DNA of 10,631 nt from Acidimicrobiaceae bacterium. GTDB taxonomy: Bacteria > Actinomycetota > Acidimicrobiia > Acidimicrobiales > UBA10347. Shown piece by piece: positions 1-6,215 of the stretch. The stretch's first letter is position 1. Each line of letters starts with the position of its first letter. The position numbers and the translations under genes are program-made. The notes beneath the pieces are model-generated. The model was not told the DNA's origin. It made no database searches and saw only the letters and a list, made by a program, of their open reading frames with translations. The DNA is taken from positions 532-11,162 of the forward strand of contig DNHM01000043.1 of the NCBI GenBank assembly GCA_003485885.1. Reading direction: 5' to 3'.

Positions 1-272
1 AGTTTGCCCAACATCGCGGCCGAGACTTCGCCGGTCCATGCGCCGCTGTCGTCCCAATGGCAATTCTGTGCACCCAGATTGATGGCGATGCCGTCGGCAT
101 CGAGCAATGTCTGGATCGAGCGGATGTTAGTGAACGATGGGTGAATCGTGATCTCGACGTTTTCGTAGTCGTCGTTGTCGATCAGATAGTTCATCTTCTG
201 CACCAGCTGAATCGCCTCAAAATGGTTGAGGTTCATCTTCCAGTTACCGCTGATGATCGGCATACGTGCCAT
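1..272 (-). CDS. tpiA: Triosephosphate isomerase, N-terminal part (cut by window edge)
   Basis: This is the first 90 complete codons of triosephosphate isomerase, the cytoplasmic glycolytic enzyme that interconverts dihydroxyacetone phosphate and glyceraldehyde 3-phosphate. The visible part has the family N-terminal signature SGNWKMN at residues 8-14, which contains the substrate-binding Asn10 and Lys12. It also has the strongly conserved stretch GAQNCHWDDSGAWTGE at residues 67-82. The catalytic His and Glu lie beyond the left edge of the window. I chose the ATG at 272 over the one at 263 because a GGAG (complement of 282-285) sits nine bases upstream of it. The gene begins three bases after the pgk stop codon, so it is probably translated from the same mRNA as pgk and gap. 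Identification is secure. Confidence 0.95.
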   Translation of the reverse strand, partial: MARMPIISGNWKMNLNHFEAIQLVQKMNYLIDNDDYENVEITIHPSFTNIRSIQTLLDADGIAINLGAQNCHWDDSGAWTGEVSAAMLGK

Positions 273-275
273 GGG

Positions 276-1409
276 TTAGTTCTCCGGGTTCGCAGCGTTG
301 CGGAGGGCTTCGAGCCCCGGCAGGTCGCCGTTTTCGAGTAATTCCAGTGACGCTCCGCCACCGGTTGAGATGTGATCAATCTCTCGGCTCATACCGAACT
401 GGGCGATAGCAGCTGCGCTGTCGCCGCCGCCCACGACGGTGAAGGCCCGACTATCGACCAGCGCCTGGGCCACGGTCTTGGTGCCAGCAACAAAGCGAGG
501 ATCCTCGAACACGCCCATCGGGCCGTTCCAGAAGACCGTGCGTGCCTCGAGGATGATGTCAGTGAACTCGGCTGCGGTACCGGGGCCAATGTCGAGGCCC
601 ATCCAGCCATCGGGAAGGTTCACGCCTGCCTGCCGCACCTCTCCCCCAGGTCCCATGATCTTGCCGCCAGGACTCAGAGCGGTCAGGTCGTGGGGCACAA
701 CAATGCGACCTTGTGCTTGTTCAAGAAGCGCCGCGCAGGTCTCGATCATGTCTTCTTCGAGCAACGAGGCTCCGACATGATGCCCTTGGGCAGCCAGGAA
801 CGTGAAACACATACCGCCACCGACAACGAGCTGGTCGACCTTTTTCAGCAGCGCTTCGATAACGCCCAGCTTGTCGCTCACCTTGGATCCGCCGAGTACC
901 GCAACAAACGGGCGCTTGGCGTTGGTGCGCAGTCCGCCCAAGATCTCGACTTCTTTTTCGAGAAGACGGCCAGCTGCTGAAGGAACGTGCTGCGGAGGTC
1001 CAACAATCGAGGCATGGCTCCGGTGTGAGGCCCCAAAGGCATCGTTCACATACAGATCGATGCCTTGGATCAACTCGCGCACAAACGCTGGATCATTGGC
1101 CTTTTCTCCGGCGTTAAAACGTAGGTTCTCAAGCAGCTCGATATCAGGAAGCAATTCGTTGAGACGTGCCCGGACTGGGTCCATCGACAACGATGCAACA
1201 ACCTCGCCGTCGGGACGTCCGAGATGACTGCAGGCAACCACGGTGGCGCCACGTTTCTTCAGCCAACGCAGTGTGGGCAACGCGGCCTTTATGCGTAGGT
1301 CGTCGGTGATCTCGCCAGCACGCATCGGGACGTTGAAATCGACACGAACCAGGACCCGTTTGCCTTCGACATCACCCAGGTCTTCCAGCCGAGGAACAGA
1401 TGCCGTCAT
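276..1409 (-). CDS. pgk: Phosphoglycerate kinase (short form)
   Basis: Phosphoglycerate kinase transfers the acyl phosphate of 1,3-bisphosphoglycerate to ADP, the first ATP-yielding step of glycolysis, in the cytoplasm. The 377-residue product shows the usual landmarks: VRVDFNVP (21-28), SHLGRP (61-66), LLENLRF (92-98), VLGGSKVSDK (171-180), the nucleotide-site segment FWNGPMGVFE (293-302), GGGDS (327-331) and STGGGASLELLE (348-359). It is shorter than most bacterial PGKs (about 387-400 residues). The stretch between the SL.PV.ARL helix and LLENLRF is about 18 residues shorter than in the E. coli protein, while catalytic motifs are intact. I associate this trimming and the GGGMCFTF segment (197-204) with acidimicrobial PGKs, from memory. 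The start codon overlaps the gap stop as ATGA, and tpiA follows three bases after its stop, so gap, pgk and tpiA are probably co-translated. Confidence 0.97.
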   Translation of the reverse strand: MTASVPRLEDLGDVEGKRVLVRVDFNVPMRAGEITDDLRIKAALPTLRWLKKRGATVVACSHLGRPDGEVVASLSMDPVRARLNELLPDIELLENLRFNAGEKANDPAFVRELIQGIDLYVNDAFGASHRSHASIVGPPQHVPSAAGRLLEKEVEILGGLRTNAKRPFVAVLGGSKVSDKLGVIEALLKKVDQLVVGGGMCFTFLAAQGHHVGASLLEEDMIETCAALLEQAQGRIVVPHDLTALSPGGKIMGPGGEVRQAGVNLPDGWMGLDIGPGTAAEFTDIILEARTVFWNGPMGVFEDPRFVAGTKTVAQALVDSRAFTVVGGGDSAAAIAQFGMSREIDHISTGGGASLELLENGDLPGLEALRNAANPEN

Positions 1410-2404
1410 GCTGCGCCCATCTTCAGGGCCAGCTCAACCATACGGTTCGAGTAACCCCACTCGTTGTCGTACCAGCCGATCATCTTGACCATCTTGCCCA
1501 TGGCCATCGTCAAGCCCGAGTCATAGATGCAGGACTCGGGGCGGCCCACGATGTCAGACGACACCAGTGGTTCGTCGCTAAACGCAAGGATTCCAGCCAT
1601 GGGACCAGAGGCAGCCATGCGGAAGGCTTCGTTAATCTCATCGATCGATGCTTCGGTCTTCAACATGCCAACAAAGTCGGCAGCTGATCCAGCGGCCAAC
1701 GGCACGCGCACTGCCATGCCGTCGAGTTTGCCCAGCAGATGCGGCAGTACCTTGCCGGTTGCCTTGGCTGCTCCGGTTGAAGTGGGAATGAGGTTTTCTG
1801 CAGCAGCGCGCGCACGGCGCAAGTCCTTGTGCGGTGCATCGATCAAGTTCTGGGTGCCGGTGTAGGCATGAATCGTGGTGATCATGCCCTGATCGACACC
1901 GAAGGCATCGTCGAGCACCTTGACCATGGGACCGAAGCAGTTTGTTGTGCACGACGCGTTGCTGACGATCACGTGGTCGCGACTGAGTTCGCTGTCGTTC
2001 ACACCAAGAACAACCATGGCATCGGCATCTGGGCTGGGTGACGAGATCACGACCTTCTTGGCACCAGCCTCGAGATGAAGAGCGGCTTGGGCACGGGTCT
2101 TGAAGATGCCGGTTGATTCGATCACGATGTCGGCGCCAAGCTCGCGCCACGGCAGTTCCGCTGGATTGCGGATGCTCAGGAACTCCATTTTGTCACCGTC
2201 GACGGTGATATCGCCGTCGCCGATCGTGACATCGAACTGCGCTGGCCCGAACACGGTGTCGTGTTTCAGCAGGTATGCCATCGTCTCAGGATCGCCCAAG
2301 TCGTTGACGGCAACGAAGTCGATATCTGCGCCATATTGCTTGGCAGCTCGTAAGACATTACGGCCGATACGGCCGAATCCGTTGATTCCTACTCTGAGCG
2401 TCAC
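1406..2404 (-). CDS. gap: Glyceraldehyde-3-phosphate dehydrogenase, type I
   Basis: GAPDH catalyses phosphorylating oxidation of glyceraldehyde 3-phosphate to 1,3-bisphosphoglycerate, feeding the PGK encoded immediately downstream. The 332 residues match the usual length. The N-terminal Rossmann domain opens with GINGFGRIGR (6-15), and VND follows beta-2 (33-35), compatible with NAD preference. The catalytic segment SNASCTTNC places the nucleophile at Cys152, with the partner His179 in TIHAYTGTQ. STGAAKA (209-215) and Arg233 match substrate-phosphate contacts, and WYDNEWGYSNR (311-321) is the expected C-terminal signature. The segment after Arg233 reads PLAAGSAADF, where many homologues have a Ser/Thr-richer version; I would not infer altered function from this. 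The start codon is GTG, preceded by AAGGAG with a five-base spacer. The stop overlaps the pgk ATG by four bases. Confidence 0.97.
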   Translation of the reverse strand: MTLRVGINGFGRIGRNVLRAAKQYGADIDFVAVNDLGDPETMAYLLKHDTVFGPAQFDVTIGDGDITVDGDKMEFLSIRNPAELPWRELGADIVIESTGIFKTRAQAALHLEAGAKKVVISSPSPDADAMVVLGVNDSELSRDHVIVSNASCTTNCFGPMVKVLDDAFGVDQGMITTIHAYTGTQNLIDAPHKDLRRARAAAENLIPTSTGAAKATGKVLPHLLGKLDGMAVRVPLAAGSAADFVGMLKTEASIDEINEAFRMAASGPMAGILAFSDEPLVSSDIVGRPESCIYDSGLTMAMGKMVKMIGWYDNEWGYSNRMVELALKMGAA

Positions 2405-2409
2405 CGGGT

Positions 2410-2415
2410 CTCCTT
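2410..2415 (-). promoter_or_regulatory. Strong ribosome binding site deciding the gap start
   Basis: On the minus strand AAGGAG lies five bases before the GTG at 2404. It fixes this GTG as the start of gap, because no ATG is available at that point in the frame. It sits inside the 30-bp rapZ-gap spacer, so gap has its own efficient translation start even if transcribed from further upstream. Confidence 0.7.
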
Positions 2416-2434
2416 GGGTTGGAATGTGACTGGA

Positions 2435-3298
2435 TCAGGCGTTGCGATCCACGTCGCGATGCGACACCCGTGGATGGTAGCCCTGCTCTTCGAGGTGCCC
2501 TCGAAGCTGTCCGCTAACCCACACGCTTCGGTGTTGTCCGCCGGTGCAGCCGATACCGATCGAAAGGTAACTCTTGCCTTCGCGCTCGTAGGCGGGCATG
2601 AGTAGATCAAGCAACGCGTACAGCCGTTCAAGGAACTCTGGGGTGATCGTCTGAGACTCGATATAGGCACCTACCTCAGGGTCTCGACCGGTCAGCGGAC
2701 GAAGTTCATCCACCCAGTGCGGGTTCGGTAGGAAGCGGCAGTCCATGACAACATCGACGTCGAGTGGCAGGCCATATTTGTAGCCAAAACTCACCACGCG
2801 CACGCTCATAGCGGTGACGTCGGATTCAGTGGCGAATTCGCTTTCGATACGGTCGCGCAGTTGGTGCACGCTGGTGTTGCTGGTGTCGATCACCATGTCA
2901 GCTTCAGCCTTGATGACCTCAAGGGCATCTCGTTCGGCCTCGATTGCCTCGACCATCGGCAGGCTGGGATCCCACGGATGCGGGCGTTTCGTGCTTTCAT
3001 ATCGTCGCACGAGTACCGGCGTGCTGGCTTGCAGAAAGATGACTCGCACTCGCGTTTGATCGGCTTGGCGCAAGGCTCGAATTGCAGCGCTGATCTCTTC
3101 GGCTTCTTCGCCGCTGCCCGAAACCAGGGCCACTCGATCGTAGCGAGTGCCGCCCACTCCGGCGAGCTCAGATACCTTCGGCAGCAGTGCCGCGGGAAGG
3201 TTGTCGATCACGAACCAACCGAGGTCTTCGAGGAAGTTGGCGGCTTGTGACCGCCCCGCGCCCGAATGCCCCGTTACTACAGCGAACTCCACTACCAA
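2435..3298 (-). CDS. rapZ: RapZ/YvcJ-family nucleotide-binding protein
   Basis: This is a P-loop protein of the RapZ/YvcJ family. E. coli RapZ is an RNase adaptor that targets the small RNA GlmZ to RNase E and controls glucosamine-6-phosphate synthesis; the actinobacterial role is not settled and should not be copied from E. coli. The 287 residues show the Walker A GHSGAGRS (10-17), with the Arg for Lys common in actinobacterial members. They also show EDLGWFVIDNLP (24-35), RRYESTKRPHP (98-108), CRFLPNPHWVDELRPLTG (187-204) and the C-terminal hallmark SIGIGCTGGQHRSV (246-259). The start is uncertain: an in-frame TAG lies at 3302-3304, so only TTG at 3298 or GTG at 3292 is possible. The GTG would give MEFAVVTGHSGAG, closer to family N-termini, but neither has a clear Shine-Dalgarno. 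It lies 39 bp after the methyltransferase gene and 30 bp before gap; the usual neighbours yvcK and whiA are absent. Confidence 0.93.
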   Translation of the reverse strand: MVVEFAVVTGHSGAGRSQAANFLEDLGWFVIDNLPAALLPKVSELAGVGGTRYDRVALVSGSGEEAEEISAAIRALRQADQTRVRVIFLQASTPVLVRRYESTKRPHPWDPSLPMVEAIEAERDALEVIKAEADMVIDTSNTSVHQLRDRIESEFATESDVTAMSVRVVSFGYKYGLPLDVDVVMDCRFLPNPHWVDELRPLTGRDPEVGAYIESQTITPEFLERLYALLDLLMPAYEREGKSYLSIGIGCTGGQHRSVWVSGQLRGHLEEQGYHPRVSHRDVDRNA

Positions 3299-3337
3299 AG
3301 ACTAGGCGATCATGGCCGGAGCTGGGTTGCGCGCCGG

Positions 3338-4066
3338 TTACAACTTGTCAGCGACCAGCACCAACAGCCGCGGGATCGCAGCGGCCTCGCGGTAGGTCGC
3401 AGCCCGTTCCAAGAAACCCTCGGGCGGCGATGGTTCGATCATTCGTTTGAAGCCGAAGCCGGCGTCGACCATGGCATTGAGGTACCGACTCAGCGGGCGG
3501 TGCACAAACGGGATGTACACGTCTTTCTGGACCTCTTCGACGGTCGAGGCTTCTTGGAGGTACGGCCCGATCCGCCAATACCGCTCAGGTGGATCAAGCC
3601 ACTGGTCGTCGATCCAGCCGCTGCCAGGCGTCTGCAGCAGTGGATGATTCAGCATCAGCACGAATCGTCCTCCGGGGCGAAGAACCCGAGCCGACTCGGC
3701 AAGCGCTGTTTCCATTGCTTCGATGTGTTCGTACACCAGACAGGCCAGGGCACCATCGAAAGTGTCATCGGCAAACGGCAACGCGTCAGCGTCGGACCGC
3801 AGATAGGCAGGTCCTCCCCCACGTTTGATGGCCTCAATGATCTGGCTCGAGGTGGGATCGATGCCAACGACTTGGTCTGCGTCCGCTGCCAGCAGCTTGC
3901 GAGCTATCTGCCCCTCGCCCGTACCAACGTCGAGAATCCGATCACGGCCGGCTAGCAGGTCAAGTGCGAGCGGGATGATCTGCTCCTCGTACTCTGCGTC
4001 GACACCGTCGGTGAACTCGTCCTGCCACCAATCCGCGTGTTTCTCCCACAGCCCCGGGTCGTTCAC
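3338..4066 (-). CDS. Class I SAM-dependent methyltransferase, substrate unknown
   Basis: This is a predicted cytoplasmic class I SAM-dependent methyltransferase of the UbiE/Methyltransf_11-like type. Motif I is ILDVGTGEGQ (44-53 of the 242-residue product), the acidic end of beta-2 is GIDP (68-71), ALPFADDTFDGALACLVYEH (95-114) spans motifs II-III, and ARVLRPGGRFVL (126-137) is the later signature. The C-terminal part, with SGWIDDQ and FVHRPLSRYLNAMVDAGF, is a family-specific substrate-side region that I recognise from actinobacterial homologues but cannot link to a substrate. I start it at GTG 4066, which has GGAG eight bases upstream; GTG 4075 is an alternative. A longer reading frame reaches 4336 but would run through the dnaK start and its promoter and encodes nothing family-like, so I reject it. 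It is the first gene of the minus-strand run that continues with rapZ, gap, pgk and tpiA. Confidence 0.85.
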   Translation of the reverse strand: MNDPGLWEKHADWWQDEFTDGVDAEYEEQIIPLALDLLAGRDRILDVGTGEGQIARKLLAADADQVVGIDPTSSQIIEAIKRGGGPAYLRSDADALPFADDTFDGALACLVYEHIEAMETALAESARVLRPGGRFVLMLNHPLLQTPGSGWIDDQWLDPPERYWRIGPYLQEASTVEEVQKDVYIPFVHRPLSRYLNAMVDAGFGFKRMIEPSPPEGFLERAATYREAAAIPRLLVLVADKL

Positions 4067-4139
4067 GTCAGTCACTCCGGTGACGATAACGACCCATGGA
4101 CGGTGAACGGTGAAGGCACAGACCCAATGAACGTGATGC

Positions 4140-4157
4140 CAGATACGCCTGTATCTG
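4140..4157. promoter_or_regulatory. Palindrome in the divergent control region (possible operator)
   Basis: CAGATAC and GTATCTG form perfect 7-bp arms around the 4-bp centre GCCT. The site lies 12 bp from the HAIR element, in the space between the divergent methyltransferase and dnaK genes. It could be an operator for the methyltransferase-glycolysis run or part of an upstream regulatory site for dnaK. I do not recognise a specific regulator for it. Confidence 0.4.
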
Positions 4158-4168
4158 ATTCGATCAAA

Positions 4169-4189
4169 CTTGATGGTAATCCACTCAAG
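4169..4189. promoter_or_regulatory. HAIR element: HspR repressor operator
   Basis: The sequence CTTGATG-N7-ACTCAAG matches the HspR-associated inverted repeat consensus CTTGAGT-N7-ACTCAAG. The right arm is perfect and the left differs only at its last two bases. Symmetry extends outward as AAACTTGA (4166-4173) against TCAAGTTT (4185-4192). HspR, a MerR-like repressor that uses DnaK as co-repressor in Streptomyces, binds such sites upstream of dnaK and clpB genes. Here the element is 77 bp before the dnaK ATG and 15 bp upstream of a sigmaR-type -35 box. It implies that the genome encodes an HspR, but no hspR gene is in this window. Confidence 0.85.
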
Positions 4190-4204
4190 TTTTCTGCTGA
4201 CGTA

Positions 4205-4231
4205 GGGAATAGAGACTTTCAGTACACGGTT
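4205..4231 (+). promoter_or_regulatory. SigmaR/SigH-type stress promoter of dnaK
   Basis: GGGAAT at 4205-4210 and GTT at 4229-4231 are separated by 18 bases. This matches the GGAAT-N18-GTT consensus for Streptomyces sigmaR and the closely similar Mycobacterium SigH consensus. A transcript would start near 4237-4240 and leave a leader of about 28 bases containing the dnaK Shine-Dalgarno. In M. tuberculosis the dnaK operon is controlled by both SigH and HspR, which fits the adjacent HAIR element. I see no convincing sigma70-type promoter in the same interval, although a degenerate one cannot be excluded. Confidence 0.65.
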
Positions 4232-4256
4232 AAAGAGCGCATACACCCTCATAACT

Positions 4257-4261
4257 AGGAG
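4257..4261 (+). promoter_or_regulatory. dnaK ribosome binding site
   Basis: AGGAG lies five bases before the ATG at 4267 and fixes that ATG as the start of dnaK. Confidence 0.8.
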
Positions 4262-4266
4262 AACCC

Positions 4267-6090
4267 ATGAGTAAGGCAGTAGGAATCGACCTCGGAACCA
4301 CGAATTCGGTTGTAGCCACCATCGTTGGTGGAGCACCCGAGGTCATCGCCAATGCAGAAGGCATGCGCACCACACCATCGGTTGTTGCGTTCGCCCGAGA
4401 CGGCGAGGTACTCGTCGGCAAAGTCGCCAAACGCCAAGCAATCACCAACCCTGACCGCACCGTCCGGTCAGTCAAGCGCCATGTCGGCACTGACTGGAAT
4501 CTGGGCGTCGACGGTGCTTCGTATACAGCGCAAGAGATCTCAGCTCGCATTCTTCAGAAGCTGAAGCGAGACGCCGAGGCGTACCTTGGCGAGAACGTGA
4601 CCCAGGCGGTCATTACTGTGCCCGCGTACTTCGATGATGCTCAGCGCACCGCTACCAAAGAAGCCGGCGCCATCGCCGGGCTTGAGGTTCTGCGGATCAT
4701 CAACGAACCGACCGCTGCTGCGCTCGCGTACGGCATCGACAGCGAGGACAAGAGCGATCAGACCGTGCTGGTCTTCGACCTCGGCGGTGGCACCTTCGAT
4801 GTGTCCGTGTTGTCTCTTGGCGACGGCGTGTTCGAGGTGCTTTCGACCCACGGCGACACCCATCTCGGTGGCGACGATTGGGACCAGGCAGTCATCGACT
4901 GGATCCTGAAGACCTTCAAAGACACCGAAGGGGTCGACCTGTCGAATGACCCGATGGTCATGCAGCGACTTAAAGAAGCTGCCGAAACCGCCAAGATCGA
5001 GCTGTCACAGACGCAATCAACCCGCATCAATCTGCCGTTTATCTCGGCAACCGATGCTGGCCCGAAGCACCTCGACCTCGAACTCACCCGAGCCAAGTTC
5101 GAATCGCTGACAGAGAAACTGGTCGCTAAGTGTCGTGCTCCGTTCGAGCAAGCCATCACGGACGCCAAATTGTCCGAAGGCGAGCTTGACCACGTGATTA
5201 TGGTCGGCGGTTCCACCCGGATGCCAGCGATCACCGCGCTCGTCAAGGAAATCTCTGGCCGCGATCCACACAAGGGTGTGAACCCCGACGAAGTCGTTGC
5301 GCTGGGCGCTGCAGTCCAAGCGGGTGTCCTCCGAGGCGACGTCCAAGATGTGGTCCTGCTCGACGTCACGCCGCTGTCACTCGGTATCGAGACGATGGGC
5401 GGCGTGATGACGACACTCATCGAACGCAACACCACTATTCCTACGAAACGCTCAGAAACCTTCAGCACTGCCGATGACAATCAGCCGTCGGTCGAGGTCC
5501 ACGTGATCCAGGGTGAACGGGAGATGGCGCAGTACAACAAGACGCTGGGCAAGTTTCAGCTCGTCGATCTTCCACCTGCGCCCCGGGGTGTACCTCAGAT
5601 CGAGGTCAGCTTCGACATCGATGCCAATGGCATCGTGCACGTCTCCGCAACCGACAAGGGCACCGGCAAGGAACAGTCGATCACGATCACCGGCCAGTCA
5701 TCGCTTTCACAGGAAGACATCGACCGCATGATCAAGGATGCAGAGGCCCACGCCGAAGACGACAAACGTCGCCGGGAAGAGGCCGAGGCTCGCAACGAAG
5801 CCGACAGCACGCTGTACCAGGCTCGCCGTCAGCTCGATGAAGCCGACGACTCGTCCGACGAACGGGCCACGCTGCAAAGCGCTGTTGATCAACTCGCTTC
5901 AGCAGTTGAAGCCGAGGACATCACTGGGATGAAGGCAGCTGCCGAGGACGTTCGTGGCGCCGCCCAGGCATACACGCAATATCGCTACGAGCAGACTTCG
6001 GCCTCGGCTGGAGGAACCCCTGATAGCGACGTCGAGGATGCCGAGATCGTCGATGCTGAAATCATCGACGATGAGCCGGCAAACGCTTAA
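4267..6090 (+). CDS. dnaK: Molecular chaperone DnaK (Hsp70)
   Basis: DnaK binds exposed hydrophobic peptides in an ATP-controlled cycle and works with a J-domain protein and a nucleotide exchange factor. The 607-residue product has the whole Hsp70 architecture: phosphate-1 loop GIDLGTTNS (6-14), Lys70 at the position of the catalytic lysine of E. coli DnaK, phosphate-2 loop [10 protein letters not shown] (171-180), adenosine motif VGGSTRMP (313-320), the hydrophobic linker VVLLDV (362-367), the beta substrate-binding domain to about residue 480, a charged helical lid, and an acidic tail ending in repeated [15 protein letters not shown] residues. It lacks the ~24-residue insertion in the ATPase domain of Gram-negative DnaK, as expected for Gram-positive types. 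The HAIR and GGGAAT-N18-GTT elements upstream predict control by HspR and a redox/heat sigma factor. The next gene is a dnaJ homologue, but grpE, normally between them in actinobacteria, is missing here. Confidence 0.98.
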   Translation: MSKAVGIDLGTTNSVVATIVGGAPEVIANAEGMRTTPSVVAFARDGEVLVGKVAKRQAITNPDRTVRSVKRHVGTDWNLGVDGASYTAQEISARILQKLKRDAEAYLGENVTQAVITVPAYFDDAQRTATKEAGAIAGLEVLRIINEPTAAALAYGIDSEDKSDQTVLVFDLGGGTFDVSVLSLGDGVFEVLSTHGDTHLGGDDWDQAVIDWILKTFKDTEGVDLSNDPMVMQRLKEAAETAKIELSQTQSTRINLPFISATDAGPKHLDLELTRAKFESLTEKLVAKCRAPFEQAITDAKLSEGELDHVIMVGGSTRMPAITALVKEISGRDPHKGVNPDEVVALGAAVQAGVLRGDVQDVVLLDVTPLSLGIETMGGVMTTLIERNTTIPTKRSETFSTADDNQPSVEVHVIQGEREMAQYNKTLGKFQLVDLPPAPRGVPQIEVSFDIDANGIVHVSATDKGTGKEQSITITGQSSLSQEDIDRMIKDAEAHAEDDKRRREEAEARNEADSTLYQARRQLDEADDSSDERATLQSAVDQLASAVEAEDITGMKAAAEDVRGAAQAYTQYRYEQTSASAGGTPDSDVEDAEIVDAEIIDDEPANA

Positions 6091-6102
6091 CCCGCACCTA
6101 CC

Positions 6103-6128
6103 TGAGGGGCCGCACGTGCGGCCCCTCA
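6103..6128 (+). terminator. Perfect 26-nt palindrome after dnaK (hairpin 1)
   Basis: Starting 13 bases after the dnaK stop, TGAGGGGCCGCAC pairs perfectly with GTGCGGCCCCTCA. As RNA this gives a GC-rich hairpin with an 11-bp stem and an ACGT loop. There is no following T run, so it is not a canonical intrinsic terminator. It may be a leaky or Rho-assisted terminator, a 3'-end stabiliser of dnaK mRNA, or an attenuator lowering dnaJ expression relative to dnaK. Confidence 0.6.
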
Positions 6129-6130
6129 TC

Positions 6131-6162
6131 GGGCACGGCCGTCTCCCACAACGGCCGTGCCC
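6131..6162 (+). terminator. Second tandem hairpin between dnaK and dnaJ
   Basis: Two bases after hairpin 1, GGGCACGGCCGT (6131-6142) and ACGGCCGTGCCC (6151-6162) form a perfect 12-bp stem around the 8-base loop CTCCCACA. No T run follows. Two strong hairpins back to back suggest transcriptional attenuation or RNA processing between the two chaperone genes. The stem sequences of the two hairpins are unrelated, so they are not copies of one repeat and do not offer obvious alternative pairing. Confidence 0.6.
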
Positions 6163-6172
6163 ACAGAAGCCG

Positions 6173-6196
6173 CTCACTCGCCCACTCGCTCACTCG
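6173..6196 (+). repeat. Three tandem octamers before dnaJ
   Basis: CTCACTCG, CCCACTCG and CTCACTCG follow each other directly, three copies of YYCACTCG, immediately before the dnaJ Shine-Dalgarno. The tract is pyrimidine-rich and likely unstructured, which would keep the ribosome site open after the two hairpins. It may equally be simple-sequence slippage. Confidence 0.5.
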
Positions 6197-6199
6197 CCC

Positions 6200-6209
6200 A
6201 AGGAGGTGA
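6200..6209 (+). promoter_or_regulatory. Near-maximal Shine-Dalgarno of dnaJ
   Basis: AAGGAGGTGA is a ten-base perfect complement of the 16S rRNA 3' end. The GGAGG core is nine bases before the ATG at 6216, which fixes the dnaJ start. It is much longer than the sites of the other genes here and may compensate for reduced transcription through the two hairpins. Confidence 0.8.
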
Positions 6210-6215
6210 CCACAC

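Noticed and set aside
57..341. Plus-strand open frame opposite tpiA and pgk
   Set aside because: It is antisense to two secure glycolytic genes whose reading frames fully explain the sequence.
372..980. Plus-strand 202-codon open frame opposite pgk
   Set aside because: It lies entirely within pgk on the other strand; its composition is a shadow of the PGK codons and no family is recognisable.
3266..3955. Plus-strand 229-codon open frame opposite rapZ and the methyltransferase
   Set aside because: It is antisense to two well-supported genes and has no recognisable domain.
4067..4336. 90-residue N-terminal extension of the methyltransferase frame up to an ATG at 4336
   Set aside because: It would cover the HAIR, the dnaK promoter and the first codons of dnaK, and reads as Trp/Arg-rich nonsense unlike methyltransferases. 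GTG 4066 has a well-placed GGAG.
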